Assembly: GCA_963709175.1 (NCBI GenBank)
Contig: CAVPVK010000007.1
Coordinates: forward strand, 992,001 to 1,056,000
Reading direction: 5' to 3'
DNA: 64,000 nucleotides
Origin: JANXQG01 sp963709175
GTDB lineage: Bacteria; Planctomycetota; Planctomycetia; Pirellulales; Thermoguttaceae
Each line of letters opens with the position of its first letter. Position 1 is the stretch's first letter. The notes below the pieces were generated by a model, which worked only from the letters and a program-made list of their open reading frames with translations, had not been told where the DNA came from and did not search any database. Positions 33,276 to 41,753 of the stretch are shown piece after piece. Both the position numbers and the translations under genes were made by a program.

Positions 33276-35520
33276 AGATGAACTCGTTGAGGTTGAACAT
33301 CGCCCGGCAAAAGGCGGCCAAGCCGTGCTTGGTAATCATCCGCACACACGTATCGATTTCATCGGGCTCCGGCGGGCGTGCCAGGGCCAACAGGAACCCC
33401 CGGCGCACGCGATCGGCCGGCGAGCCATTGGGAACGTCGTGTTCGAGACGCTCGGCCAAAAATCGCGACATGTCGAGGGTGAAAGCGTGGTTCTCCAGCG
33501 CCAACGCCTGAAGGGGCGAAACCGTGACGTCGCGCTTCGGCGTGGGGAGCGAAAAGTCGGGACAGTCGAACTGACCGAGCAAATCGACCCGCACCGAGCG
33601 CGGGTTCTGATGGTAGACCGACCGGCGATACGTCTCCGGCCCGAACTTATCGCGCGGCACATAAATCGCGACGTTGTCGACTCGATAGTCGTACAGCCGG
33701 AAACCCGGGCCGCCCATCGTGAGATCGAGCTTGCCGGCCACCGACAACATCGCATCGCGAATGGCTTCCGCTTCCAGCCGTCGCGGCGGGAATCGCCAAA
33801 GGTAGAGCGAGTCGGCGTCGCTTGCCGCCATCGACGCCTCGAAGCGGCTCGACTGCCGGTAGGTCTGCGACGTGACGATCAGCCGATGCAGCGGCTTCAT
33901 CCGCCAGTCGTTGGCGTGCAACTGCCGGGCGAGCCAATCGAGCAACTGCGGATGGGTAGGACGAATTCCCTGGAAGCCGAAATCGCTGGGCGTGGCGACA
34001 ATCCCACGGCCGAAATGGTAGTGCCAAAGGCGATTGACTAACACCCGCGGCGTGAGCGGGTTGGCCCGATCGACCAGCCACCGGGCCAAGGCCAAGCGGC
34101 GTTGACCTTCGGGAGCATCGACCGGCAGCGTGTACGTCGGCACAACCTTTTCCAACACACTCAAACTGGCCGGGGCGATCGTTTCGCCATGTTTCTGCGG
34201 GTCGCCCCCTTTCATCAGGTATGTCGGCTCGCCGGGCTGGTGGAAATGGCCAATCCATGCCTCTGGGAGCCGCGCCTGGCCAATCAGTCGGCGCGGCTTC
34301 TTCTTCCCCTTCTCGTCGGCCGCTTTGTTCTTCTGCCCCTCATCAAATTGCTTTCGATCGGCCGCGGACTTTTTCCATTGCTCGGTGGTGGCCAACGGCC
34401 GCGTCCCTTGGTTCACGCCGGCAAAGGCGCATTGCAGCCGGTAGTAGTCGGCCTGGGGAACGGGGTCGAACTTGTGGTCGTGGCAACGGGCACAGTTGAT
34501 GGTCAGGCCGAGGAACGCGGTCGACGTGGCGGCTATGGTGTCGTCGAGCATGTTGGCGTGGATCTGCGCGGCGGCTACCGGATCACTGTTGCCGACGTCG
34601 TCGTAAGAGCCGGCCACAATAAATCCGGTGCCAACCTCAACGTCGGGATTGCCTGGCTCAAGTTGATCGCCAGCCAAATGCTCGGTCAGGAGGCGGTCGT
34701 AGGGCTTGTCGTCGTTAAACGAGCGGATGATGTAGTCGCGAAACGGCCAGGCGTTATCGTGCAGATGGTTCCGCTCGTATCCGTTCGACTCGCCGAAGCG
34801 GATCACGTCGAGCCAGTGCCGTCCCCAGCGTTCGCCGTAGCGGGGCGAGGCCAACAGACGGTCGACCAGCTTTTCATAGGCATCGCGCGAGCGATCGAGC
34901 AAGAAGGCATCGACTTCCTCGGGCGTCGGCGGCAATCCGATAAGATCGAACGTCAGGCGGCGGATCAGTGTGCGGCGATCAGCCTCGGGCGATGGCTTCA
35001 ACTGGTGCTTGGCGAGTCCGTCGTAGATGAAACGGTCGATGGGATGCTTGGCCCAAACGTCGGGAATGCCCTGCGGCGACGGCGGCTCGGCCTTTGAGAG
35101 CGGCTGGAGCGACCACCAAAAGGCGTCGGCCCGGCGGTTGTCTTTGAGGATCAACCCCTGGGGCCAAACGGCCCCTTCGGCCACCCAGCGGCTAATCAAG
35201 GCCACCTGCTCTTTGCCTAGCGGCGGCTTGTCCTTGGGCATTTCCGGCTTGTCGCCCGAGATGTACTGGATCAACAGGCTTTCGTCGGGCTTGCCCGGCT
35301 TGACAGCCGCGCCGCTTTCCCCACCGGCAAGGGTCGATTCGGCCGCGACGAGCGAGAGTTTGCCCTTCGGCTGGCTAGGACCGTGACAGGAGATGCAGTT
35401 TTGGACTAACAGCGGCGCCACTTGATCGCGGAAGAGCGAGCCATCGTCGGCCGACGCGGTCAAGACGCTGAGTCCAAAGGTCGTCACACACCACGCGGCC
35501 ATCGCCAATCGTCGAGCCAT
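33265..35520 (-). CDS. Planctomycete cytochrome c / DUF1549 / DUF1553 protein
   Basis: A 751-residue protein. After a signal peptide, a small cytochrome c domain carries CISCH (residues 42-46) with a distal methionine in KPEMPKD. A DUF1549 domain follows (PIDRFIYDGLAKHQLKPSPE; ASPRYGERWGRHWLDVIRFG), then a second CxxCH (CARCHDHKFDP, about residue 358) and DUF1553 (TPRVLVNRLWHYHFGRGIV). So the protein is predicted to bind haem. It forms a coupled pair with DUF1501 and is presumed to act in periplasmic electron transfer or polysaccharide breakdown. AGGAGATCG precedes the ATG. Confidence 0.92.
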   Translation of the reverse strand: MARRLAMAAWCVTTFGLSVLTASADDGSLFRDQVAPLLVQNCISCHGPSQPKGKLSLVAAESTLAGGESGAAVKPGKPDESLLIQYISGDKPEMPKDKPPLGKEQVALISRWVAEGAVWPQGLILKDNRRADAFWWSLQPLSKAEPPSPQGIPDVWAKHPIDRFIYDGLAKHQLKPSPEADRRTLIRRLTFDLIGLPPTPEEVDAFLLDRSRDAYEKLVDRLLASPRYGERWGRHWLDVIRFGESNGYERNHLHDNAWPFRDYIIRSFNDDKPYDRLLTEHLAGDQLEPGNPDVEVGTGFIVAGSYDDVGNSDPVAAAQIHANMLDDTIAATSTAFLGLTINCARCHDHKFDPVPQADYYRLQCAFAGVNQGTRPLATTEQWKKSAADRKQFDEGQKNKAADEKGKKKPRRLIGQARLPEAWIGHFHQPGEPTYLMKGGDPQKHGETIAPASLSVLEKVVPTYTLPVDAPEGQRRLALARWLVDRANPLTPRVLVNRLWHYHFGRGIVATPSDFGFQGIRPTHPQLLDWLARQLHANDWRMKPLHRLIVTSQTYRQSSRFEASMAASDADSLYLWRFPPRRLEAEAIRDAMLSVAGKLDLTMGGPGFRLYDYRVDNVAIYVPRDKFGPETYRRSVYHQNPRSVRVDLLGQFDCPDFSLPTPKRDVTVSPLQALALENHAFTLDMSRFLAERLEHDVPNGSPADRVRRGFLLALARPPEPDEIDTCVRMITKHGLAAFCRAMFNLNEFIYVD

Positions 35521-35865
35521 TCGATCTCCTGAAGCATCGCCAGCGACCAGAGATTTCCCTTACCTGCCGTCGGAATGAACCCGGCGGCGACGGCTATCTT
35601 ATACTCCTGGCGAAAGAAAGGCAATTCACTGATCACAACTGTCCGGTTATAAGTCGAACCGTCTCAATTGGTTAGGACAAGCACTTTCCGGACTTAGGAG
35701 GGAAATCGTCGCAAGTACTTGGGTCCGCACCGCGTTGTCCGTGATGCCCCATAGAATGCCTTGCTTGATACGCAGCGGCGTCTTCAACGGGGCCGTCAGG
35801 GGCGTCAGGGGGCGTCAGAGTCACACCTTGGGGGGGCGTCAGGGTCACACCTAAAAACTAAAGAG
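35521..35865. other. Intergenic region with short GTCAGGGTCACACC repeats
   Basis: No gene is supported. GGCGTCAGAGTCACACCT (35811-35828) and GGCGTCAGGGTCACACCT (35835-35852) are adjacent near-identical 18-mers, preceded by shorter GGCGTCAGG units. Such units resemble REP-type sequences mobilised by small tyrosine transposases, but no transposase is nearby, so this is only a suggestion. The promoter of the DUF1553/DUF1501 operon should lie in 35521-35640. Confidence 0.4.
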
Positions 35866-35986
35866 TAAAGGCCGTGCCAATTCACGGGACGTCCGGTGAA
35901 TTCGGCGGACACGAGGATCGGGCCCTGGAAGGCCATGGCAGTTTGCACCAGGGCGACCGCGTGCGAACTAGCGGGTGGGCCGTGTT
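35866..35986. repeat. C-type repeat, copy 1 (left end of the island)
   Basis: About 120 bp matching 39577-39701. Shared blocks include GGACGTCCGGTGAATTCGGC, ACGAGGAT, AAGGCCATGGCAGTTTGCA and GCGAACTAGCGGGTGGGC. On the minus strand it begins GCTAACACGG within a few bases of the stop codon of the gene at 35992. Its far end reads GGCACGGCCTTTAC and lacks the GTTGCC found in copy 2. Confidence 0.6.
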
Positions 35987-35991
35987 AGCGG

Positions 35992-36606
35992 CTACCTTGT
36001 TATCTGGCGATCCCTACCGACGCTCTCAAGGAAACTTTGCCCCCATTTCTCAACCCCGCCCTCAAGCGACGGGTCATTCGTGTCGTAAAACACGCTCAGT
36101 CCTTCCGCTCTGCCATCGAGAAGTATGTGGCGAGCGACGACGTGGATTGCTTTTGGATGGTACTCGACCACCCCGATGAGCAGCGGCCACTCTTTCGGAC
36201 CAGAAAACGTGGTGGCTGCTACCCTTCCCTTTTCGGAAATCGTTTCATGCCGAAGATTCCCAGAATCCAACCAGAACAATTCCGCTCTCGATGCCTCGTC
36301 AAAGTCATTTCGTGGGATCACCCGCATCACGGTACGTCCCCAACAATGGGAAATACCCAGATCAAGGGCATCCGTTTTCGAATCGATGACGCCTGGTCTA
36401 GCCTCGATGCGTGGGACATGCAAGGTGATTATGTTCCTCGACCACACACGCATCAATCCCAACACAAGAGCGACGACGGCAGTTACCGCCAGTAGCGATC
36501 TCAACGAAAACTGAAACCGGATGCGTCTCTTGATAATAGCGAAACATAGTCCTGCACCACACGCGAGAACCAAGAGAACTATAACAACGGTAAGAGGGGT
36601 AATCAT
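35992..36606 (-). CDS. Membrane protein with FSLR motif
   Basis: From MITPLTVVIVLLVLACGAGL the protein has 204 residues. Two N-terminal membrane helices flank IKRRIRFQFSLRSLLAVTAV. The 'F-x-FSLR-x-LL' block is frequent in planctomycete membrane proteins of unknown function. A soluble C-terminal part (DALDLGISHCWGRTVMRVIP, LLIGVVEYHPKAIHVVARHI) follows. Minus-strand CCCGTTGG ends 18 nt before the ATG, as at other island genes, and the stop lies in a C-type repeat. Confidence 0.6.
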   Translation of the reverse strand: MITPLTVVIVLLVLACGAGLCFAIIKRRIRFQFSLRSLLAVTAVVALVLGLMRVWSRNIITLHVPRIEARPGVIDSKTDALDLGISHCWGRTVMRVIPRNDFDEASRAELFWLDSGNLRHETISEKGRVAATTFSGPKEWPLLIGVVEYHPKAIHVVARHILLDGRAEGLSVFYDTNDPSLEGGVEKWGQSFLESVGRDRQITR

Positions 36607-36769
36607 CGTTGTGAACCTGTGCCGCCAACGGGATGGTCGACCGACGCCGTACCATCCGACGCCAGCCAGGCCCGAACTACGTTTCATTTTATCAAGGTCT
36701 GCAAGCCGGAACCACCGACAAGGCGTCCGCGCTGCGGCTCTGCGGGTGGGCGGCGTGGGCCGCTACGGT

Positions 36770-37354
36770 TCAATTGTGGCTGCGCATTCTTCGTAGAAAG
36801 GCGCAGTCAGCGAATCTTGAATACGGCTGCCCTTTTCCCTCACTTGCAATGTGCTTGTAAGCCCAAACAAGCTTCTTCAACGTCGACACGTCAAACGGAT
36901 AAGCCCATAAAATAGCGATACAATTCCTGATGACCGCCAGCGAGTCACGACTTGCCATGGCCTCGTCGACGAGCCTTCGAAGCTCCGCCTCCTTGCTCTT
37001 GATGCCTGTGGTATATCGGGCGATTTGCTCATTGGCAGCGTTGCTTCGACTCCATCCATGAAGTTCTGGGCGTACATCGCGTTGCTGGATCTCGTAGAAT
37101 GCAGCAGGCAAGCAGTCCGGCCGCTGTCTCGTACTCCCCGTGCTTGCAGCAGTCTTCGGCGATCAGAAAGAGAGGATCAAGGGGCTTTCGTTTCGGATCG
37201 ATGGCTGTGTGGCTGCCCGCCTCGAACCAAAGCAATGTTCCGCAGTGCGGACATGGAGCATCGCCAGGCGGACGCGAAGGCTCGATTTGTAGCGCTTGCC
37301 GCAGACGGGACAGCGGTTAGGTTCGCCTTCTGGTGTGCGTGTCGATGGTTCCAT
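36770..37354 (-). CDS. Zinc-ribbon protein with helical repeat tail (frame-broken)
   Basis: Three frames join to MEPSTRTPEGEPNRCPVCGK, DAPCPHCGTLLWFEAGSHTA, PLFLIAEDCCKHGEYETAAG and AFYEIQQRDVRPELHGWSRS to RRMRSHN. Two CxxC knuckles form a probable zinc ribbon; the rest is helical, TPR-like. The first break is a missing G (CTGGCG for CTGGGCG) near 37285, the second lies near 37085. About 190 residues. CCGTTGG ends 12 nt before the ATG, and the TGA overlaps the AAC of the next spacer, so the gene fills its interval exactly. Confidence 0.55.
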
Positions 37355-37366
37355 TATTCGCTTTGG

Positions 37367-37492
37367 CCAACGGTTAGCACGGTCGTCGCCGGCCGCGCCA
37401 TCGTTCTACAAGTTGAATCGCTTATCACGTTACCATGTTCCCACGGCCCACACCACCAGGCGGCGACCCGCCCTGCGGCTGCGGCTCGTTGG
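37367..37492. repeat. Imperfect palindromic spacer, beta type 1
   Basis: On the minus strand this 126-nt spacer begins CCAACGAGCCGCAGCCGCAG (plus-strand GTTGG at 37488-37492) and ends GTGCTAACCGTTGG (plus-strand CCAAC at 37367-37371). The ends CCAACG/CGTTGG are perfectly complementary, and GGGTCGCCGCC near the left can pair with GGCGACGACC near the right. Related starts occur at 38736 and 41736. Confidence 0.5.
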
Positions 37493-37501
37493 TTCTCTGA
37501 A

Positions 37502-37893
37502 TCAATCGCCGCGCCTGTTGTCCTCCAAACCGTCTTCGACCCAGTTCCAGCCGTCGATATCCTCGAAAACGCCACCGCATGCACAGGCAGACTTTCGTTG
37601 AAAGACCCCATTGTGTGGCATTTGTTACATGTCGTGATCCGATCATGCGGAAGTCGCCAGCCGTAGAGCGCCTGGAACAAGAACAGAAGTATTGCCACAA
37701 ACAAGCTGAAGAAAAGGCTGGCGTAGAGTGCTCGGGGCCAGGGGAGTGGGTCGTGCCAGTTCGGCTTTCCCCAGCCGATAATACCCAAAATAAAGAACAG
37801 GACGAACGTCCCAAGAAAACAGGATAGCGACCTGCGCAGCGAACGCCACCTACGACCGCAAATGACCTCTTTGTGCGTTAGACGTATCCACAT
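37502..37893 (-). CDS. Small membrane protein with cysteine-rich tail (frame-broken)
   Basis: MWIRLTHKEVICGRRWRSLR leads into two membrane helices (FLGTFVLFFILGIIGW; ALYASLFFSLFVAILLFLFQ). ITTCNKCH is then followed, after an indel near 37625, by QRKSACACGGVFEDIDGWNW, VEDGLEDNRRGD and a stop at 37502-37504. The repaired tail has a CxxC...CxCGG zinc-binding look; other frames downstream look random. About 131 residues. CCGTTGG ends 15 nt before the ATG. Confidence 0.5.
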
Positions 37894-37932
37894 GGAATCT
37901 GTCGCAGGCCAACGGCCGTGGTAACGAGTGCT

Positions 37933-38523
37933 TTAGGCGAGTGGCATGTTCGCGCCCGGGTCACGCGATTGGAGTTCGGGGCATTCGTCTTGCAACGCCT
38001 GCACTGGCTGTCGTTCCGTTTTCTGGTCCCGCCGGAGCATTCTACGATTGCTGGGCAGGGAACTAAACGCCAATCCCCCGCCAAGACCAATTATGGCGAA
38101 CAAGAGAGCTTCGAAAACGCTGATCGCGGGCTCGGTCCATTCTGGGCTGTGCTTTGCGACATGTACGAGCCAGTCGCCATAGGCGATGGCGGTCGTTGTG
38201 ACGCCGAGGACGAGCGACCGCCAGAAGACCGGACGGCCCTTTCGGTACGCTGAGGCAACGATCGCAACTAGCCCTGCTGCCAGGACAGGATTGAGCAGGC
38301 ATGGCGTCCATACTGCAATGCCCAGCACGAACGCGCAGGCCGCCGTCAGCCAGAGCAGGAAGGCAATGCTGAACTGAAACGACGGCGGCTTGGCCTGGCC
38401 TTTGCTGCGAGCTTTGTGTTCGTCCACCTTTCGTCGCAAACTCGCTTCCATATCGGCCGCTGTTTCAGCTTTGAAGAGGAAATCGACAAGCGGCCACAGC
38501 AGACTGGCTAGCATGTTCCACAT
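37933..38523 (-). CDS. Membrane protein with FSLR-like motif
   Basis: A 196-residue protein. A short helix (MWNMLASLLWPLVDFLF) is followed by a charged linker (ASLRRKVDEHKARSKG), then FQFSIAFLLWLTAACAFVLG, a variant of the FSLR block, and three further membrane segments. A D-type repeat (core 38602-38633) lies upstream, and TTTGTTGG ends 18 nt before the ATG. No enzymatic motif. Confidence 0.6.
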   Translation of the reverse strand: MWNMLASLLWPLVDFLFKAETAADMEASLRRKVDEHKARSKGQAKPPSFQFSIAFLLWLTAACAFVLGIAVWTPCLLNPVLAAGLVAIVASAYRKGRPVFWRSLVLGVTTTAIAYGDWLVHVAKHSPEWTEPAISVFEALLFAIIGLGGGLAFSSLPSNRRMLRRDQKTERQPVQALQDECPELQSRDPGANMPLA

Positions 38524-38601
38524 GACTTTACCCGCGGAGTTCCAACAAACATCACCTCGGAAACGGCCCGAGCCGAGGCGACCAGCGTCGAGTCGCCTCT
38601 C

Positions 38602-38633
38602 ATTCTACTTCGCCGCGATACCCTGCACCAGAA
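38602..38633 (-). promoter_or_regulatory. D-type repeat core, copy D1
   Basis: Minus strand: TTCTGG, 20 nt (TGCAGGGTATCGCGGCGAAG), TAGAAT. It lies 79 nt upstream of the gene starting at 38523. Five other copies keep the same 20-nt distance and the GCGGCG block. Proposed promoter; alternatively only a mobile repeat. Confidence 0.5.
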
Positions 38634-38698
38634 GAGGCAGCTTCTATCCGCCAAAAGTCTGAATTGCCGGTCAGTTTACCATCTTTCCCGATTCTGCG

Positions 38699-39285
38699 TC
38701 ACCAGGCGGCGACCCACTCTGCGGCTGCGGCGTGTTCGCCTGCGGAGGGCTGGTCGTCCGTTCGCCGTTTCGGTTCCCATGTGATCTTGCACGCGGGCAG
38801 GGATCGCCGAAGCTCTTCGACGGCGGTCGGGCTCAAACGCGAATTCTCCAAATCTAGGTCCCGGAGCGCGGTCAATCCCTCGGGTTGCCGCAGCCCAGTG
38901 TCCGTGATTTCCGGTCCGTCACACAGCCAGAGCTGTCCCAGTTCCTGGAACTGGCTAATAGCCGTAAGCGTGTTATCGTCGACCGACGAGAAGTTTCCGA
39001 ACACGACAAAGTGAAGTTCTCCGAGCGGATCGTGATCTCCGACCAAGCGGTGCAGCCATCGGCTGTACCATGGCCATGCTGCATCCGCACCACCAGTAGT
39101 CTGAGGATTTGCCGCTTCATTACTGCGAACGCCTCGCGACGACGAGAGTCCCAACGACGCTCCCGAGTGAACTCGGCAAGGAAAAGACTTGCCAAGAGCA
39201 ACAGCAGCAACAGGTGTCGCACGCTGAACTGATACCAATGGAGCTTGGGCTTCGGCACGGCGGGTTGTGGTTCTTCTACGCTCAT
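38699..39285 (-). CDS. FSVR-motif membrane protein with leucine-rich repeats (frame-broken)
   Basis: MSVEEPQPAVPKPKLHWYQF, then SVRHLLLLLLLASLFLAEF: a single membrane helix preceded by the F-SVR variant of the FSLR motif. After a shift near 39105 the other frame gives DPLGELHFVVFGNFSSVDDN, LTAISQFQELGQLWLCDGPE and GLTALRDLDLENSRLSPTAV, which are leucine-rich repeats. About 195 residues. The end AAAAEWVAAW runs into a beta-type spacer. An E-type repeat with a promoter-like pair lies upstream, and CCGTTGG ends 20 nt before the ATG. Confidence 0.55.
38700..38736. repeat. Beta-type spacer start, copy 2
   Basis: On the minus strand GCGAACACGCCGCAGCCGCA then GAGTGGGTCGCCGCCTGGTG closely match 37457-37492. 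It overlaps the last codons of the LRR protein gene. The distance to the next GTTGG (38542-38546) is about 190 nt because a D-type repeat intervenes. Confidence 0.45.
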
Positions 39286-39305
39286 GTCATGTTGTTTCGT
39301 CGCCG

Positions 39306-39471
39306 CCAACGGCGTTCTACTTGACGCTAAGTTCTACGCCACTTGCCATATTGTACATCCACACCCATACTTATGGCAATCAAGGGTCCAGATTCGCGTT
39401 TCGGGCTACCCGCCACACGAGGGTCTTTCCGTGCCGCGGCTACCTCCCGCGGCGACCTCAGGCGGGCCGCC
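39306..39471 (-). promoter_or_regulatory. E-type repeat, copy E1, with promoter-like hexamers
   Basis: About 165 bp, roughly 80 percent identical to 42800-42967. On the minus strand TTGCCA (39374-39379) and TACAAT (39350-39355) are 18 nt apart. They are followed by TAGAACGCCGTTGG and the start of the gene at 39285. Both copies sit in the same place relative to a gene start, which supports a promoter role. Confidence 0.5.
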
Positions 39472-39576
39472 GTGAACTGCGAACGACAGATAAACCGAAA
39501 TTCTACCCTCTTTCGCCAGCGGGGAAACCCTGGCCCGATGCCGCTTTGAAGATCGTCCGAACGCTCGGATTTTCGG

Positions 39577-39701
39577 GCAACAAAGGCCGTGCCAATTTTC
39601 CGGACGTCCGGTGAATTCGGCGGGCACGAGGATTGGGCTGCGGAAGGCCATGGCAGTTTGCATCGACAGGGCCCCGCGCTGCGAACTAGCGGGTGGGCGT
39701 T
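39577..39701. repeat. C-type repeat, copy 2
   Basis: 125 nt. On the minus strand it starts CCAGCAACGCCCACCCGC about 28 nt after the stop of the gene at 39729 and ends GGCACGGCCTTTGTTGCCCG. The ends GCAAC and GTTGC are complementary. It contains the palindrome GGACGTCC. Same family as 35866-35986. Confidence 0.55.
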
Positions 39702-39728
39702 GCTGGACGCTGGACGATGGATTGTCCT

Positions 39729-40190
39729 CTATTCGACACTCTTTCGATATACTCTTTCTAGCGTGCCATCCGTATTGAAGACGAGATGCCAACCAAGACT
39801 GGCAAGCCAGTCCAGGTGAAACTGCCACTGCTCTTCAACTGTAACGGGCTCGACATCAGTTCCATCTGCGAAAGTACCAACTCGGTCGTCCCTAGAGGCA
39901 CGCCTTCCCAGCTGATTCTTGTAAACTTTTAAGCCTCGACCCATGTCCCGGCACATTCGCGAAGGGTATGCGCACCTGCTTGCTCCGTAGCATCGGGGAC
40001 GTAGGCCCAGTAGTTCCAGGTGTCGGCGGATGTCACAGAGGCATGTGAAGAAGTCCGAGCCTTCCGCGTGCAATTCACGGCCTTCCCAGGTCAACAGCAG
40101 GTGACAGTCTCTTGCACGCCTGTCGAACTGGAAGACACCCGGCGTCGTGCTTCCATCTCGGCCTGCAAGGGAAACGGTGATTCGGTCCAT
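39729..40190 (-). CDS. Hypothetical protein of the island
   Basis: A 153-residue soluble protein: MDRITVSLAGRDGSTTPGVF, DCHLLLTWEGRELHAEGSDF, FTCLCDIRRHLELLGLRPRC and DGTDVEPVTVEEQWQFHLDW. One intact frame with convincing composition. Four cysteines but no obvious metal motif. I do not recognise the family. CCCGTTGG ends 18 nt before this ATG; a D-type core (D2) lies upstream. Confidence 0.6.
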   Translation of the reverse strand: MDRITVSLAGRDGSTTPGVFQFDRRARDCHLLLTWEGRELHAEGSDFFTCLCDIRRHLELLGLRPRCYGASRCAYPSRMCRDMGRGLKVYKNQLGRRASRDDRVGTFADGTDVEPVTVEEQWQFHLDWLASLGWHLVFNTDGTLERVYRKSVE

Positions 40191-40208
40191 TTGAAAACAC
40201 CATGCCAT

Positions 40209-40303
40209 CCAACGGGTCGCCCTGCCCGACGCCGCCCCAGTCGGAGCGCCTAGCGTCGAGCCACCTCCCATTCTACCGCGCCGCGGCGGCCTGCACCACG
40301 GTT
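40209..40303 (-). promoter_or_regulatory. D-type repeat copy D2 within a palindromic spacer
   Basis: The 95-nt spacer starts GGCTAACCGTGG and ends CCCGTTGG on the minus strand. Inside, CCGTGG (40296-40301), 20 nt and TAGAAT (40270-40275) form the D core. The flanks AAC and GTT give the spacer the look of a recombination site or of a promoter with a conserved leader. Confidence 0.5.
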
Positions 40304-40320
40304 AGCCGCAGCACCATAGG

Positions 40321-40986
40321 TCAAGGCGGGTCAAACGAATCGGTCCCTGGCCAGTCAAGTCCTGTGCTTCGTAAATCACCGACTGGATGGAAAGCGAACA
40401 CCTCCCCGGACGCCGACACCAGCCGTTCCAGCGACTTCACGCCGCATCTCCCAACGGAAGTCATGCATCACTATAAGGAAGTGCCGGCTCACAAATTCCA
40501 GTCTGTCTCCGCGGCCCTGGGTGTACCCCTCCAAGCTGGAACAGGAAGTTGTGCTCCACGTCCAGCGGGAGTCGTCCAGCCAGCCCGTCGAGAAACGACT
40601 GTTCGGTAATCCCGCCCAGGTACGCGGCGAAGTCTAGGTCCGGGGTCGGGTGATACTTGCGGAGCCAGAGCCCGTCCTCGAATAGCTTGAGGTACGCGAA
40701 GTAGTCCTCACCATGTGGACCCGGCGTGCCAATGACTAGACCTGCCGGCCGGACAAATAGTAGCCATTGCATCGCGGCCTTATCAACGTACATCCTTTGG
40801 CCGATTTCTCGAGAAGTGTCGTCTCGGTCCATCCCGCCAGGAATTCTAGCAAGGCATTTGGCCATATCGACGGCCTTCCCACAAGTCGGCCAACGGAAGG
40901 CACAACTCGTCGCGCAGCCGATTGCCAAGCAACTCTGCGAGTGTGCCTTGTTCGCCCTTCCTCCTTCTAAACGATTGCGGTGTCAA
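40321..40986 (-). CDS. Hypothetical protein of the island (frame-broken)
   Basis: Four frame pieces join to QGTLAELLGNRLRDELCLPL, GQRMYVDKAAMQWLLFVRPA, EDYFAYLKLFEDGLWLRKYH, LDGLAGRLPLDVEHNFLFQL, RGDRLEFVSRHFLIVMHDFR and LERLVSASGEVFAFHPVGDL, ending at a TGA at 40321-40323. At least three indels are needed, one in a GGGG run. The product is a soluble protein of about 220 residues with no recognised domain; the layout recalls SMI1/immunity-type proteins but that is a guess. The likely TTG start overlaps the end of the zinc-ribbon gene. Confidence 0.45.
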
Positions 40987-41326
40987 TTATTTCGAGCCCC
41001 CTGGCATGGCAGCGAGGGCAGAATGCGTCCGGCAAGGTTCGTTGCCGTGGCCAAACGGACATGGCGACAAGCAACGTCTCATCTTCGTTAATGTTCTCCG
41101 AAACCAGCACGGCGTACAAACCGTCATCGAGGGTCTGGTCAGCCTCCTTTGGCCCTACTGCCCGCCCAGTCGGGACCTCACCGAGCCCGCAGGCCCTCAC
41201 GATGAACCAGCCGGAGGGCATGCCACACTGCTGCTGGAAGATCAGGGTTGTACAATCTCCTCCATACTGAACAAACGACTCAGTGCGATGCTGGCAGATG
41301 TTGCAGGTCAGGTGCATCACGATCAT
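40967..41326 (-). CDS. Small zinc-ribbon-like protein
   Basis: 119 residues from MIVMHLTCNICQHRTESFVQ to AFCPRCHARGLEIIDTAIV. CxxC pairs at both ends (CNIC near residue 8, CPRC near 103) could join into one zinc site. The middle is a beta-rich domain (GWFIVRACGLGEVPTGRAVG; LYAVLVSENINEDETLLVAM). No known family. It overlaps the following gene by about 20 nt. Confidence 0.6.
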   Translation of the reverse strand: MIVMHLTCNICQHRTESFVQYGGDCTTLIFQQQCGMPSGWFIVRACGLGEVPTGRAVGPKEADQTLDDGLYAVLVSENINEDETLLVAMSVWPRQRTLPDAFCPRCHARGLEIIDTAIV

Positions 41327-41353
41327 AAAGCCGGTACCTTTCCCGAATCCCAA

Positions 41354-41753
41354 ACACGGCGGCGCAACAGATTCTCTGGCTGCCAGTGTCGGAATGAACG
41401 ATCCTCTGTCCCGCCTCCGGTGTCGTGCGGTTTACGCAATCCATGGGGCAGGGCTGTCACCCCCATAATAAGCCCGACGCCGTGCCTCCGTCAACGGCGA
41501 GACGTGGGCTGTGCCCCATATGGGTGGCGAGTGTGCCCCGCGTAGATTGTCTCCCGACCTCGCCCTCCGCCAGTCCCGTGAACGCTCGCTTGGAGGGGCA
41601 ATCCAGGGGCCTGCTGCCCGCGATGACCTCAGGCGGTCCACCGCTGACCAGCCCCGCAACCACGAGGCCGAAAGGGGCAGGTCGGGCCGCACCAAGCAGC
41701 ACCACCAGGCGGCGGTCAGCGGGGGTGTCGTGTTGGCGGTCGCGTATTGATGT
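41354..41753. repeat. 400-bp spacer with beta-type and degenerate E-type segments
   Basis: On the minus strand, 18 nt after the WD40 gene stop, GCCAACACGACACCCCCGCT and CCGCCGCCTGGTGG form the third beta-type start (GTTGG on the plus strand at 41732-41736). A stretch CCGCCTGAGGTCATCGCGGG near 41630 matches the left end of E-type repeats. No gene is supported. The right half should contain the promoter of the zinc-ribbon gene. Confidence 0.4.

Noticed and set aside
34102..35097. A 331-codon plus-strand frame
   Set aside because: Antisense to the cytochrome/DUF1549/DUF1553 gene; no start signal.
39406..39828. A 140-codon minus-strand frame spanning C- and E-type repeats
   Set aside because: It reads through two different repeat families and antisense context; only the repeats are conserved, not the frame.
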